This document shows positions 16,763 to 25,988 of a DNA stretch of 51,214 nt, piece after piece. Position numbers and translations under genes: made by a program. Within the stretch, counting starts at the first letter, position 1; each line of letters begins with the position of its first letter. This stretch comes from Acidobacteriota bacterium (GTDB lineage: Bacteria; Actinomycetota; AC-67). The notes under the pieces were generated by a model. That model had not been told where the DNA came from. It saw only the letters and a program-made list of their open reading frames with translations, and ran no database searches. Location of the stretch: the NCBI GenBank assembly GCA_016208485.1, contig JACQXY010000073.1, forward strand, positions 1-51,214. The letters run 5' to 3'.

Positions 16763-18031
16763 ATGACGGGAGCCACCAGGATCTTCACGCCCCGGCGCGC
16801 CGTCGCCGGCCTCCTCCTCGCGATGCTCGGCGCGGCCGTCGCGCTGCCGGCCGGCGCCGCGCCCAGGGAGACCTCGGTGGACGCCGTGTACCAGCTCCCG
16901 TGCCGGGGATCGGTCTGCGATTCCGACGACTCACCGGTCGCCTCCGACGCGGTGGTCTCGGGCAGCATAGAGATCCGGGTGTCGAGCCAGTCCTCGATCG
17001 GGCTCGCCGAGATGCGCCTGGATGCCCAACCAGCCTCCGGGTCGGCGGTGTGCCTGGCTCGGTGGAACGCCGGCAACCAAACCAGCTTCACCGCGAAGGT
17101 CCGCTGGTCGACCGGTCGCTGGCCGGGCCACCCGAGCGGCTGCCCCGCGAGCGACTCCTACGGCAACGTCACCGCGAACGGCTCCTACACGCTCCGCGTC
17201 ACCGCGACCGAGTCCACGACCGGCAACCGTCAGACCGCGACCTTCCCGGTGCGCCTCGCGAATGCCCCGGCGATCCCGGAGTGGGCCGGCGACCCGTCCG
17301 TGTCGGGCGTCGAGGACGGTGCTCCGGTCGTGACCATCTCATGGGACCGGAACCCCGAGCCCGACGTCGTGGAGTACCGCTACACCCGGACCGATCCCGA
17401 GGGGCAGCCATGCGAGCGTGGGTGCGAGTTCGCCGTGTCGGCCGACGACCCCGAGGGGCAGGGATGCTCGGTCTCCGGAGACGTGTACACCTGTCAGGAC
17501 GACTACTTCTCTGAGAAGGACTACTCCGGCGAGTACTCCTACAGCCTGGTCGCCTACCGCTCGAGCCCGAACGGCTCCCAGTGCGCCGTCCCGTCCGGGG
17601 CCTCCTGCGTCGGATCCGAGCCGAACGAGGTGCGCGCCGCCACGCTCGAGGAGCCCCCGCCTCCGCCTCCGCCGTCGTCCCCGAGCCGGAAGCCGTCGCC
17701 CGCCCCGAGCCACCGGACTCCCACGCGGAAGCCGACGAGGGTCCTCGGGAGCCACTTCGCCGGCGGGGTCTACGGGCGCGGTGGCTCGTCGACCTACCTG
17801 CCCGGGACCTACCGCTCGACGCTTCCATACGACCGGCCCCCCAGGTTCGAACCGAGCGTGACGGGGGACAAGGGGAGCGGCGCCCAGCTCGCCGCCGCGG
17901 ACGACGGGACGCCGGGCGACCCGAGGGCGCTCATCCTGCCGGTCGCCGCCGGCATGCTGCTGTTCCTCGCGGCGGCGCACATGGCCCGGGTGCTCCTCGC
18001 CCCGGCCGCGCCTCGCCGGCCGCGCCGCTAG
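16763..18031 (+). CDS. Surface protein with proline-rich stalk and C-terminal membrane anchor
   Basis: This 422-residue protein begins with a signal peptide (about 1-32, ending LPAGAA-P). Two beta-sandwich-like regions follow, the second of fibronectin type III character (PVVTISWDRNPEPDVVEYRYTR is shortened here to VVTISWDRN, near residues 190-200), with several cysteines. A proline-rich stalk (EEPPPPPPPSSPSRKPSPAP and on, about 296-326) leads to a Gly/Ser/Tyr segment, one transmembrane helix (about 389-413) and a basic tail (PRRPRR). It should stand on the cell surface. The start is ATG 16763 or GTG 16757; TAGGGT at 16750 would allow a leaderless transcript. The function is unknown. Confidence 0.75.
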   Translation: MTGATRIFTPRRAVAGLLLAMLGAAVALPAGAAPRETSVDAVYQLPCRGSVCDSDDSPVASDAVVSGSIEIRVSSQSSIGLAEMRLDAQPASGSAVCLARWNAGNQTSFTAKVRWSTGRWPGHPSGCPASDSYGNVTANGSYTLRVTATESTTGNRQTATFPVRLANAPAIPEWAGDPSVSGVEDGAPVVTISWDRNPEPDVVEYRYTRTDPEGQPCERGCEFAVSADDPEGQGCSVSGDVYTCQDDYFSEKDYSGEYSYSLVAYRSSPNGSQCAVPSGASCVGSEPNEVRAATLEEPPPPPPPSSPSRKPSPAPSHRTPTRKPTRVLGSHFAGGVYGRGGSSTYLPGTYRSTLPYDRPPRFEPSVTGDKGSGAQLAAADDGTPGDPRALILPVAAGMLLFLAAAHMARVLLAPAAPRRPRR

Positions 18032-18092
18032 GCGCGCCGCGCGCGCCGCCACCGCTCTGGAGCGCCCTCCGGCCTCGGGCTACTATGGTCCG

Positions 18093-18365
18093 GTGGACAC
18101 CGAGCCGGTCTATTGCAGTTGCGGGGCGGTGCTTCTGGATGCGGCCACGACGACCGGCGTGAAGCCGGTGGGCAGCGCCCGGCCGATCGTTTTCCGCCGC
18201 AAGACCGATTTCGTGATCTGCCCCGAGTGCATGACGGTCTACAGGGTGCGCTCGCTGCTGAAGGACTCCCCGGCTGAGGACAGTCGTGCGGAGCGGCCGT
18301 TCGACGCCGACGTGATCGAGAAGCTCGAGAAGCTCGCCGCCGAGCACCCCGAGGGCCCGGAGTAG
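18093..18365 (+). CDS. Small zinc-ribbon-like protein
   Basis: This 90-residue protein has two cysteine knuckles, C-x-C (YCSCG, residues 8-10) and C-x2-C (CPEC, about 44-47), spaced as in a small zinc ribbon. An acidic helical C-terminus follows (VIEKLEKLAAEHPEG). A perfect TANNNT box (TACTAT, 18081-18086) stands 6 nt before the GTG start, and there is no ribosome-binding site, so a leaderless mRNA is likely. It may be a regulator or a subunit of something larger, but I do not recognise the family. It lies upstream of the cation exchanger gene in the same orientation. Confidence 0.7.
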   Translation: MDTEPVYCSCGAVLLDAATTTGVKPVGSARPIVFRRKTDFVICPECMTVYRVRSLLKDSPAEDSRAERPFDADVIEKLEKLAAEHPEGPE

Positions 18366-18411
18366 CCGCGGCTCGCGCGCGTCCGTCCCGCCTTCGATAG
18401 GGTGACGGGCC

Positions 18412-19707
18412 GTGGCGCGGAACGCACGCATCGAATCCCCGGCCGCGAGCGGATGGGTGAACATCGGGCTCGCGGCCGCTTCCACCGTTCCCGCCATCCT
18501 GGTCAAGGCCGGCGTCCTCGGTTTCCGGGTGGAGATCGATACGGTGCTCTACGGCGTCGCGATCCTCGGGGCCGCGTTCCTGCTGTCCTGGGGCGCCGAG
18601 GTCGCCCAGCTCGACATCTCCCAAGCCCTCGCGATCGCCTTCCTCGCCTTCATCGCGGTCCTGCCCGAGTACGCGGTGGACCTGGTGTTCGCCTGGAAGG
18701 CCGGCAGCCAGGACTTCGCGGCCGGGGCGCTCGGGCACCTGTGCGGGGAGCAGCAGTGCCGCCAGCTCGCGATCGCGAACATGACCGGCTCGAACCGGCT
18801 CTTGATCGGACTCGGCTGGTCGGCCGTCGTGCTGACGTGGTGGCTCAAGACTCGCCAGCGGTCCTTGCAGCTCGGCACCATCCGGCGGACCGAGATCGGA
18901 TTCCTCCTCCTCGCGACGCTCTGGGCCTTCACGATCCCGATGCGCCGGTACCTGAGCCTGCTCGACCTCGGAGTGCTCGGGGCCCTCTTCGTTGCCTACA
19001 TCTGGCGCCTCGCCATGCAGGAGGCCGAGGAGCCGGAGCTGGTCGGCCCGCCCGTCGCCGTTGCCGCCCTGCCGGTGGCGGCGCGGCGCGCGGCGACTCT
19101 CGCGATGTTCGTCTTCGCCGCGGCGGTGATCCTGGCCGCGGCGGAGCCGTTCGCCGACGGGCTCGTCCGCACCGGCGAGAAGTTCGGCATCGACTCGTTC
19201 CTGCTCGTGCAGTGGCTCGCGCCGCTCGCCTCCGAGGCTCCGGAGATGATCATCGCGATCCTGTTCGTGCTCCGGATGAGGCCGGGCGCGGGGATGGGCA
19301 CGCTCATCTCCTCGAAGGTGAACCAGTGGACGCTCCTGATCGCGACCCTGCCGCTCGTCTACTCGATCGCGAACCACTCGGCGACCCACGCGCTGCACCT
19401 CGGGTCGCGCCAGGTCGAGGAGGTGTTCCTGACCGCCGCGCAGTCGGCGTTCGCGATCGCCGTGCTCGCCAACCTCAGGATCTCTCGGGCCGAGGCGACC
19501 CTGCTGCTCGTGCTGTTCGGCGCGCAGTTCCGCTTCGAGAGCACGGTCGTGCGCTACGGGTTCGCCACGGCGTACCTCGCGCTGTGCGCCGCGATCCTGA
19601 TCGCGAGCCGGGAGAACCGGCGGGGGCTCTGGCTCGCGCTCCGGGATGCCGTTCAGCGCCCCTGGCGCGCGGTCGCCGGCACGACCCACGGGGAGAGCCG
19701 CGGCTGA
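18412..19707 (+). CDS. Sodium/calcium exchanger-family (CaCA) membrane protein
   Basis: This 431-residue protein has ten to twelve hydrophobic segments. The two inverted alpha-repeats of the CaCA superfamily are readable: AFIAVLPEYAVDLVFAWKAG with NMTGSNRLLIGLGW (about residues 80-145), and WLAPLASEAPEMIIAILFVL with GTLISSKVNQWTLL (about 268-310). The acidic residues of the ion site (PEY and SEAPE) are present. It exchanges Ca2+ or another cation against Na+ or H+; the ion cannot be told. The central region (about 205-225) is a variable hydrophilic loop. The GTG start follows TAGGGT by 8 nt, another leaderless pattern. Confidence 0.82.
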   Translation: MARNARIESPAASGWVNIGLAAASTVPAILVKAGVLGFRVEIDTVLYGVAILGAAFLLSWGAEVAQLDISQALAIAFLAFIAVLPEYAVDLVFAWKAGSQDFAAGALGHLCGEQQCRQLAIANMTGSNRLLIGLGWSAVVLTWWLKTRQRSLQLGTIRRTEIGFLLLATLWAFTIPMRRYLSLLDLGVLGALFVAYIWRLAMQEAEEPELVGPPVAVAALPVAARRAATLAMFVFAAAVILAAAEPFADGLVRTGEKFGIDSFLLVQWLAPLASEAPEMIIAILFVLRMRPGAGMGTLISSKVNQWTLLIATLPLVYSIANHSATHALHLGSRQVEEVFLTAAQSAFAIAVLANLRISRAEATLLLVLFGAQFRFESTVVRYGFATAYLALCAAILIASRENRRGLWLALRDAVQRPWRAVAGTTHGESRG

Positions 19708-19726
19708 TCCTCGTTCGCCGCATGCG

Positions 19727-19768
19727 ACACCCAATGTGCATGCAACGCGTGCAGGATGGGTGTACCAT
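19727..19768 (+). promoter_or_regulatory. Dyad operator and promoter of the vapBC-like pair
   Basis: ACACCCA (19727-19733) and TGGGTGT (19757-19763) form outer arms, and TGCA (19737-19740) pairs with TGCA (19750-19753) around a common centre at 19745. A TANNNT box (TACCAT, 19763-19768) abuts the right arm, 6 nt before the antitoxin ATG. This fits autoregulation by the antitoxin or the complex. Confidence 0.5.
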
Positions 19769-19774
19769 GGGGGA

Positions 19775-20005
19775 ATGACGAGGACGATGCAGATCCGAGA
19801 CGTCCCCGACGACGTTCACCGGACTCTCCGCGCCCGGGCGTCGGCGGCGGGGTTGTCGCTCTCCGAGTACCTGCTCGCGGAGGTGACTCGTGTCGCGTCC
19901 CGTCCTCCGGTAGCCGATGTGCTCGCCCGGGCGACTTCCCGGCACGGCGGGGCGGCGCCGGCCGAGATCGTGAGAGCGGTTCGCGCCGGCCGCGCCCGGG
20001 GATAG
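19775..20005 (+). CDS. VapB/FitA-like ribbon-helix-helix antitoxin
   Basis: This 76-residue protein opens with the ribbon-helix-helix pattern MTRTMQIRDVPDDVHRTLRA, then RASAAGLSLSEYLLAEV, the DNA-binding half. The C-terminal 35 residues (PPVADVLARATSRHGG) form the toxin-binding tail. The family neutralises PIN-domain RNases and represses its own promoter. It starts just before the toxin gene with a 4-nt gap. The ATG at 19775 is chosen because the conserved N-terminus begins there; it lies 6 nt after a -10-like TACCAT. Confidence 0.85.
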   Translation: MTRTMQIRDVPDDVHRTLRARASAAGLSLSEYLLAEVTRVASRPPVADVLARATSRHGGAAPAEIVRAVRAGRARG

Positions 20006-20009
20006 GAGG

Positions 20010-20399
20010 GTGCTCGTCGTCGACACATCGGCGGTCGTCGGGGCGCTCGTAGCCGAGCCTCCGCGCCCCCGGCTCGTCGAGCGGCTTGCGGCCGACGCTG
20101 ACCTCCACGCCCCCCATCTCATCGACGTGGAGGTGCTCCACGTGCTTCGCCGGCTGGTCGCGCGAGGGAAGCTGTCCCGTGACCGGGCCGAGGATGCGCG
20201 TCAGGACTTCGCCGACCTCGCCATCGTCCGCTACCCCCACTTCCCTCTTCTCGACCGGATGTGGGAGCTGCGGGCGAACATCACGCCGCACGACGCGGTC
20301 TTCATCGCGCTGAGCGAGGTCCTGGGGGTTCCCCTCGTCACCGCCGACGCCCGCCTCGCGGGCGCGCCGGGCCATCGCGCGACGGTCGAGGTGCTCTGA
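20010..20399 (+). CDS. vapC: VapC-like PIN-domain toxin (RNase)
   Basis: This 129-residue PIN-domain protein has the metal-binding acidic residues in place: VDTSAVVGAL (Asp5), HLIDVEVLHVL (Glu41), TPHDAVFIALSE (Asp about 94) and LVTADARLA (Asp about 112). PIN toxins cleave RNA, often a tRNA or rRNA; the target is not predictable here. The GTG start follows a good ribosome-binding site (TAGGAGG) that overlaps the antitoxin stop. It is convergent with the LytR-type gene, which ends 17 nt away. Confidence 0.88.
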   Translation: MLVVDTSAVVGALVAEPPRPRLVERLAADADLHAPHLIDVEVLHVLRRLVARGKLSRDRAEDARQDFADLAIVRYPHFPLLDRMWELRANITPHDAVFIALSEVLGVPLVTADARLAGAPGHRATVEVL

Positions 20400-20416
20400 G
20401 CACGGGGTCGGAGGCG

Positions 20417-21334
20417 CTACGGCGCGTCGAGGACGCCGTCGGCGCAGACGTCGGCGAGCTGGTTGAGTCCCTTGGCCGAGATCTGGACCGTGCTCACGCC
20501 GCCGACCATGCCGGTCCCCCCGTCCACCACGATGTTCGTCACCTGCTGAGGGTCCACGCGCGCCGACAGCATCCCGAGCCGCAGGGCCTCGGCGAGGGGG
20601 AGACTCGACTTCACATGCCGGAGCACGATCGCGAGGTAGCGCAGGATCGCGCCGGGGTCGCCCGCAAGCTGCGCGCGAGCCTTGCGCAGCGCGGCGACCA
20701 TCAGGTCGCCCTGATGGAGCGACCGGTCGAAGTCCCCGCGGGGGGTGAACGCCGGGGTCCCCTTGCGGGAGCGCGCGTAGCCGAGCGCCTCGCGCCCGTC
20801 GAGGGTCTGAAGGCCGGGGGCGAGGTCGATCCGGTTCGCGTACTTGTCGTGGACGCGCATCGGGACGTCCACGGGGAGGCCGCCGAACTCCTCGACCATG
20901 CGCTGGAAGCCGTCGAACGCCGTGATCATGTAGTAGTCGAAACGGCATCCCGAGAGAGCCTCGACGGTGCGCACCATGAGGTCCGGGCCGCCCACCCCTG
21001 CGGAGTTGATCTTGTTCCGGCCGCGCCCGGGGATGTCCACCCAGGAGTCGCGCGGGATGCCGACGAGGGTGGCTCGCTTGCCGGCCGGGTCGATCGCCAC
21101 GATGTGGATCGAGTCGAAGCGCGCGCGCGTCGGGTTGCCGTGGCGGGCGTCGCTGCCGAGCGCGAGCAGGAAGACCGGTTTCGCCGGGTCGGGCTGGAAG
21201 GAGCCGTGGTGCGCGCGGTCGATCACGAGCGGGGCCTCGTCGGCGCCGGCGCCGGTCGAGAAGCTCCCAAGCGCGGTCCAGGCGAGCGCCGTGGCGACGG
21301 CGAGGGCCGGCAGGGCGAGCAGGCGACCTCTCAT
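20417..21334 (-). CDS. LytR-CpsA-Psr family cell-wall glycopolymer ligase
   Basis: This 305-residue protein has a short N-terminal membrane anchor (LLALPALAVATALAW) and one extracytoplasmic LCP domain. Conserved arginines that bind the polyprenyl pyrophosphate are visible: GNPTRARFDSIHIVAI, LVGIPRDSWVDIPG with RNKINSA, and LGYARSRKG. LCP enzymes attach teichoic-acid-like, arabinogalactan-type or capsular polymers to peptidoglycan. The gene overlaps the upstream 218-residue protein by 4 nt (ATGA), so the two are co-translated. Confidence 0.87.
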   Translation of the reverse strand: MRGRLLALPALAVATALAWTALGSFSTGAGADEAPLVIDRAHHGSFQPDPAKPVFLLALGSDARHGNPTRARFDSIHIVAIDPAGKRATLVGIPRDSWVDIPGRGRNKINSAGVGGPDLMVRTVEALSGCRFDYYMITAFDGFQRMVEEFGGLPVDVPMRVHDKYANRIDLAPGLQTLDGREALGYARSRKGTPAFTPRGDFDRSLHQGDLMVAALRKARAQLAGDPGAILRYLAIVLRHVKSSLPLAEALRLGMLSARVDPQQVTNIVVDGGTGMVGGVSTVQISAKGLNQLADVCADGVLDAP

Positions 21335-21987
21335 GGCGACGGCGAGGGGCTCGGGGTCGCCGACTTCTGCGTCTCGTCCGCGCCATAGGCGAAGATCACC
21401 CAGCGGCCGCCTTCCTTGCGCAGGTGGAAGGTGGCCGCCTGTTCGATCCGCAGCGGGTGGGCCTTCTTCTCGCGCATCGCGGCGGTCGCGCGGAACTCGA
21501 CGACCGCGACGGCGAACTCGGGGTGGGCGTCCCGGTCGAAGTACACGGTGACGGCGGCGGAGGCCAGGGTGGGCCGAACGCTGCGAACCTCGCCGCGCGC
21601 TTCCCCGATCGTGAGCGCGTTTACGTCGCGCGCGAACGCTGCGCGCGCCTCGGGGGTGACGAGCGACTGCAGGCTCGGGTAGGTCCCCTCATCCGCACCC
21701 TTCGGGTCGACGAATGCCGCCTGGTACCAGGTGTCGAGGAGGCGGGCGATCTCGCCGGCCTCGCGCTCGGCCGCCCCGGCATCCGGTTGCGCCGGACCCT
21801 GCGCGACCGGGCGCACCGAGTTCGTGAACGCGACGCGGGCGAGCGGCTCCGGCTTCGGCTCCCCGCCGCCGACGAGGCGCGCGAGGAGCCCGGCCACCGC
21901 GACGAGGAGGGCCAGCACCGCCAAGAGGCGCGCGATGCGCGCGGCGCGCGACCGGCGCCGCCGCATCCTGAACGAGGTCTCGGGCAT
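21331..21987 (-). CDS. Membrane-anchored extracytoplasmic protein of unknown function
   Basis: This 218-residue protein has an arginine-rich cytoplasmic start (RMRRRRSRAARIARLL), one transmembrane helix (about 20-41) and an extracytoplasmic domain resembling the NTF2/Tim44-like cone fold often seen beside LCP proteins: a helix pair (EIARLLDTWYQAAF), beta strands (AAVTVYFDRD, FAVAVVEFRAT) and a final GGRWVIFAYGAD strand. A serine/proline tail ends it. It is translationally coupled to the LCP gene and probably assists cell-wall ligation; this is inference from context. Confidence 0.7.
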   Translation of the reverse strand: MPETSFRMRRRRSRAARIARLLAVLALLVAVAGLLARLVGGGEPKPEPLARVAFTNSVRPVAQGPAQPDAGAAEREAGEIARLLDTWYQAAFVDPKGADEGTYPSLQSLVTPEARAAFARDVNALTIGEARGEVRSVRPTLASAAVTVYFDRDAHPEFAVAVVEFRATAAMREKKAHPLRIEQAATFHLRKEGGRWVIFAYGADETQKSATPSPSPSP

Positions 21988-22043
21988 CGGGGAGGCAGGC
22001 TACTGAGCGTGGAGGCGCGCCGCAAAGCGCCAGGTGGGCGGGC

Positions 22044-23201
22044 TCAGCCGCGCGCGCGGTCGCGCGCGAGCATGGCGCCGAGCACGGGCGGCGCCACGAG
22101 GGTCGTGGCGGCGATCATCGCGATCACGGCGCCGAAGACGTCGCGGGTCACGACACCCTGCTCGAGCGCGAGGCCGGCGACGACGATGCCGACCTCGCCG
22201 CGGGGCACCATGCCCACCCCGACGAGGAGCGAGCCTCGCCGGCCGAGTCGCCTCGCGCCGGCGAGGCCGGCGATCACCTTGCCGGCGACGGCGAGCGCGG
22301 TGACGAGCGCGGCGAGGCCGAGCACCCGGGGGTCGGCCAGGGATCCGACCCGGAGCTGTGCCCCCGTCACGACGAAGAAGAAGGGTCCGAGGAGATCGGC
22401 GAGCGGCTGAACCTGGCGCTCGAGCTGGTACTGCTCGCGCGTGCCGGCGAGGAGCGTGCCGGCGAGGAACGCTCCGACGATCGCCGCCAGGCCGATGCTC
22501 TCGGCCGCGGCCGAGAGCCCGAGCAGGACCACGACCGAGACGGCGAACGGTGCGCGGGGGGTGCGCGGCGCCTCGAGCAGGTGGGAGATCCGGGCCATCA
22601 CCCGCGGCCCGAGAAGGGCGAGGGCCACCACGAACCCGAGCGCCTCGGCCGCAAGGATCGCAACCCCGGGAGCCGACAGGGTCGAGTTCGACAGGCCGGC
22701 GACCACAGCGAGCACGAGCAGCCCGAGCACGTCGTCGATGACGGCCGCCCCGAGGACGATTCGCGCCGGGTCGGTCGCGAGCGCCCCGAGATCGGCGAAG
22801 GTCCGCGAGGTCACGGCCACGCTGGTCGCGACCAGCGCGGTGGCGACGAAGGCCGACTCGACGGCTCCGTGGCCGGTCCCGAGCGCCGCGCCGAAACCGA
22901 GCGCGAAGGGAAGGGCTACCCCGATAAGAGCGACGGCGAGCGCCGGGCCGCCGGTGGCTCGCATCTCGGCCGGGTTGGTCTCCAGTCCGACCCGGAACAG
23001 CAGGACGATGACGCCGATCTCGGCGAGGAACCCCAGGATCTCGCCCGGTCTGATCCAGTCCAGGACCGAGGGCCCGAGGAGCACCCCCACTCCCAACTCT
23101 CCGAGGACGGCAGGCAGGCGCAGCCGCTCCAGGATCTCCCCGGCGAGCTTCGCGGCCGCGAAGACGAGAAGGAGTGTCGTGAGAACCGAGGCGTCCTTCA
23201 A
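22044..23201 (-). CDS. CPA2-family cation/proton antiporter (KefB-like, membrane part only)
   Basis: This 385-residue protein has about 12 hydrophobic segments. CPA2 features are GVLLGPSVLDWI near residue 42, FLAEIGVIVLLFRVGLE near 58-74, and VIDDVLGLLVLAVV (about 153-166), which holds the Asp-Asp pair typical of electrogenic exchangers. The C-terminal RCK/TrkA domain found in KefB/KefC is absent. It is transcribed toward the LCP pair with a 56-nt gap and is divergent from the pyrophosphatase gene. Na+/H+ or K+/H+ exchange is likely. Confidence 0.83.
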   Translation of the reverse strand: MKDASVLTTLLLVFAAAKLAGEILERLRLPAVLGELGVGVLLGPSVLDWIRPGEILGFLAEIGVIVLLFRVGLETNPAEMRATGGPALAVALIGVALPFALGFGAALGTGHGAVESAFVATALVATSVAVTSRTFADLGALATDPARIVLGAAVIDDVLGLLVLAVVAGLSNSTLSAPGVAILAAEALGFVVALALLGPRVMARISHLLEAPRTPRAPFAVSVVVLLGLSAAAESIGLAAIVGAFLAGTLLAGTREQYQLERQVQPLADLLGPFFFVVTGAQLRVGSLADPRVLGLAALVTALAVAGKVIAGLAGARRLGRRGSLLVGVGMVPRGEVGIVVAGLALEQGVVTRDVFGAVIAMIAATTLVAPPVLGAMLARDRARG

Positions 23202-23217
23202 TGGTGCTCCCGTCGCG

Positions 23218-23246
23218 TTGCCGGTTCGGAGGCCTCAGGGTACCAT
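23218..23246 (+). promoter_or_regulatory. Promoter for the pyrophosphatase gene
   Basis: TTGCCG (23218-23223), a 17-nt spacer and TACCAT (23241-23246) lie 45 nt before the hppA ATG, which has its own ribosome-binding site (CAGGAGG). The site begins 16 nt from the start codon of the divergent antiporter gene, so the two may share regulation. Confidence 0.5.
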
Positions 23247-23291
23247 CCGGCCCGTATCCTTCCCGGATATTCCGCTCGAACAGGAGGTCCG

Positions 23292-25562
23292 ATGACCACG
23301 CTTCTCGCTCAGGAAGGAGGCCGCATCGAGGCCGTCTTCCGCCCCTTCGAGGACAACGCGCTCTGGGCGACCCTCGGGATCGCGCTCCTCGCGCTCGCCT
23401 TCGCATACGTGCTCGTCCGCCAGGTGCTCGCCGCGCCCGAGGGGACGCCGAAGATGCGGGAGATCGCCCGCGCGATCCAGGTCGGCAGCCGCGCCTATCT
23501 CAACCGCCAGTTCAAGACCCTGGGCGTCTTCGTCGGCCTGCTGACGGTCTTCCTCTTCTTCGTGCTTCCGGTGCCCTCGAGCGCCGACCACTCCGCCGTC
23601 GCGATCCGGTTCGGCCGGTCGCTGTTCTTCATCCTCGGCGCGGGGTTCAGCGCGACCACCGGATTCGTCGGGATGTCGCTCGCAGTGCGCGCGAACGTCC
23701 GGGTCGCCAACGCCTCGCGCGAGAGCGGCCTGAAGCGCGCGCTGACGATCGCCTTCCGCGCGGGAGGCGTCGCGGGGATGTTCACCGTCGGGCTCGGGCT
23801 GCTCGGGGCGACGGTCGTCCTGATGATCTTCAAGTCCGACGCGACGAGCGTTCTGGTCGGGTTCGGCTTCGGCGGAGCGCTCCTCGCGATGTTCATGCGG
23901 GTCGGCGGGGGGATCTTCACGAAGGCCGCGGACGTCGGCGCCGACCTGGTCGGCAAGGTGGAGAAGAACATCCCCGAGGACGATCCTCGCAACGCGGCGA
24001 CCATTGCCGACAACGTCGGGGACAACGTCGGGGACTGCGCCGGGATGGCGGCGGACCTCTTCGAGTCCTACGAGGTCACCCTGGTGGCCTCGATCATCCT
24101 CGGAGCCGCGGCGTTCTCTCACCGCCCCGGGTTCCTCCCGATCATCGGCGTGATGTTCCCCCTGTTCGTCCGCGCGATCGGCGTCATCACCTCCATCGTC
24201 GGGATCTACTCGGTCACCCCGAGGAGCGAGGAAGAGTACGGGATGAAGGCCATCAACCGCGGGTTCTTCATCTCGGCCGTGCTCTCCGCGGTGGCGGTGT
24301 TCTTCGTCGCGCAACGATACGTCAAGGACCTGCGGGTCTTCTGGGCCGTCCTGTTCGGCCTCGTGCTCTCCTCCGCGATCCAGGTCCTCACCGAGCACTA
24401 CACCTCGACGAGGCGCAAGCCGGTCAAGGAGATCGCCGAGTCCTCCCTCACCGGCCCGGCGACCACGATCCTCTCCGGCTTCGCGGTCGGCATGGAGTCC
24501 ACGGTCTGGGCGCTGCTCGCGGTGGCCGGCTCGGTCGTGGCCTCGTTCCTGCTCGGGCACACCCTGGCCGAGCGGCTCTACTTCATCTCGCTCACCGGGA
24601 TGGGGATGCTGACGACGGTCGGCGTCATCGTGTCGATGGACACCTACGGCCCGATCTCCGACAACGCCCACGGCATCGCGGAGATGTCCGGCGGGCTCGG
24701 GGCGCGGGCCGACAAGATCATGACCGGCCTCGACGCGATCGGGAACACCACGAAGGCGATCACGAAGGGGATGGCGATCGCGACCGCCGTGATCGCCGCG
24801 ACGTCGCTCTTCGGGTCGTTCCGTGAGATCCTGATTGAAGAGGGCATGACCTTCCGCGGGATTCGCGTGGACCGGCCCGACGTGCTCGTGGGACTGCTCA
24901 TCGGCGGCGCGGTGGCGTTCCTGTTCGCCTCGCTCGCGATCCGAGCGGTCGGCCGGGCCGCTTCCCAGGTCGTGGTCGAGGTCCGCAACCAGTTCCGCGA
25001 CCACCCGGGGATCATGGCCGGCAAGGAGAAGCCCGACTACGCGCGCGTGGTGGACATCTGCACGAAGACCTCCCTGCGCGAGCTGATGACGCCGGGGCTG
25101 CTTGCCGTGCTCACTCCGATCGCCGTCGGGTTCGCGCTGCGCGCCGAGGCGCTCGGGGCTTACCTCGCCGGGGTCATCCTCACCGGGCAGCTCCTCGCTG
25201 TGATGCTGTCGAACGCGGGGGGCGCCTGGGACAACGCGAAGAAGCTGGTCGAGGAGGGCCTCTACGGCGGGAAGGGCTCCGAGCCGCACAAGGCCACGGT
25301 CATCGGCGATACCGTCGGGGACCCCTTCAAGGACACGGCCGGCCCCGCCCTGAACCCGCTGATCAAGGTGATGAACCTGGTCGCGCTGCTCATCGCGCCC
25401 CTCGTCGTGAGGCACGCGAAGAACACGGGCCTGAGGATCGGCGTGGCGGTCGCGGCCGCCGCGATCCTTGCCGGCGCGATCGCGTTCTCGAAGTCGCGGC
25501 GGGCCGAGCGGCTCGTGCCGGACTCGCCGGGGACTCCGGAGGTGGTTGGGGCCTCCCGGTAG
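23292..25562 (+). CDS. hppA: Membrane-bound proton-pumping pyrophosphatase, K+-independent type
   Basis: This 756-residue protein has about 16 membrane segments. It hydrolyses pyrophosphate and pumps protons out. The metal/PPi site motifs are intact: [20 protein letters not shown] near residue 215, [19 protein letters not shown] near 237-255, and a late [19 protein letters not shown]. The K+-selectivity position reads [10 protein letters not shown] (Lys near residue 488). K+-dependent enzymes have Ala there, so this should be the K+-independent class. The ATG at 23292 follows CAGGAGGTCCG. The gene is between ion antiporter and K+-handling genes. Confidence 0.93.
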   Translation: MTTLLAQEGGRIEAVFRPFEDNALWATLGIALLALAFAYVLVRQVLAAPEGTPKMREIARAIQVGSRAYLNRQFKTLGVFVGLLTVFLFFVLPVPSSADHSAVAIRFGRSLFFILGAGFSATTGFVGMSLAVRANVRVANASRESGLKRALTIAFRAGGVAGMFTVGLGLLGATVVLMIFKSDATSVLVGFGFGGALLAMFMRVGGGIFTKAADVGADLVGKVEKNIPEDDPRNAATIADNVGDNVGDCAGMAADLFESYEVTLVASIILGAAAFSHRPGFLPIIGVMFPLFVRAIGVITSIVGIYSVTPRSEEEYGMKAINRGFFISAVLSAVAVFFVAQRYVKDLRVFWAVLFGLVLSSAIQVLTEHYTSTRRKPVKEIAESSLTGPATTILSGFAVGMESTVWALLAVAGSVVASFLLGHTLAERLYFISLTGMGMLTTVGVIVSMDTYGPISDNAHGIAEMSGGLGARADKIMTGLDAIGNTTKAITKGMAIATAVIAATSLFGSFREILIEEGMTFRGIRVDRPDVLVGLLIGGAVAFLFASLAIRAVGRAASQVVVEVRNQFRDHPGIMAGKEKPDYARVVDICTKTSLRELMTPGLLAVLTPIAVGFALRAEALGAYLAGVILTGQLLAVMLSNAGGAWDNAKKLVEEGLYGGKGSEPHKATVIGDTVGDPFKDTAGPALNPLIKVMNLVALLIAPLVVRHAKNTGLRIGVAVAAAAILAGAIAFSKSRRAERLVPDSPGTPEVVGASR

Positions 25563-25590
25563 GCGGGGCCTCGCGCGCGGGGGGGTAGAC

Positions 25591-25962
25591 ATGGGACTGC
25601 TCCGCCGGGTGTTCGGCCGGCTGGGCGAGGACGAGAGCGAGCGGCGCGCGGCCGCGATCCGGCAGTGGGCCGGGTCGCTCCCGGGAGTGACGCCGATCGC
25701 GACGGCCGCGCCGAGAACGGTCGCGCGCGTCGCCGGCGTGGTCGAGACGATCCGGGTCCTCCCGCGCGAAGGCGTGCCTGCGATCGAGGCGGTTGTGGGA
25801 GACGGCACCGGGAGCGTCACGGCCATCTGGCTCGGCCGGCGCAGCCTCCCGGGGCTCACGCTCGGAACGCGAATCGTGCTGGAGGGCAGGCTCGGCGGGG
25901 ATCCGCGCGCGCTCCAGATCATGAACCCGCACTACGACTTCAGCGCGCCGGCGGGCGGCTGA
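25591..25962 (+). CDS. OB-fold protein
   Basis: This 123-residue protein has an N-terminal amphipathic helix ([12 protein letters not shown]) followed by an OB-fold: [54 protein letters not shown] and a final [10 protein letters not shown] strand. It resembles the short OB-fold protein found in many actinobacteria beside the trkA pair (Mycobacterium tuberculosis has a similar block, as I recall it, around Rv2690c-Rv2694c). Nucleic-acid binding is possible but not shown. It is convergent with the trkA pair. Confidence 0.75.
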   Translation: MGLLRRVFGRLGEDESERRAAAIRQWAGSLPGVTPIATAAPRTVARVAGVVETIRVLPREGVPAIEAVVGDGTGSVTAIWLGRRSLPGLTLGTRIVLEGRLGGDPRALQIMNPHYDFSAPAGG

Positions 25963-25988
25963 TCGCGCTTCGAAGCCGGCGTCCGCCC

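Noticed and set aside
22581..23291. Upstream extension of the pyrophosphatase frame
   Set aside because: The sequence before ATG 23292 is antisense to the antiporter gene. The ATG has a strong ribosome-binding site and starts the conserved protein.
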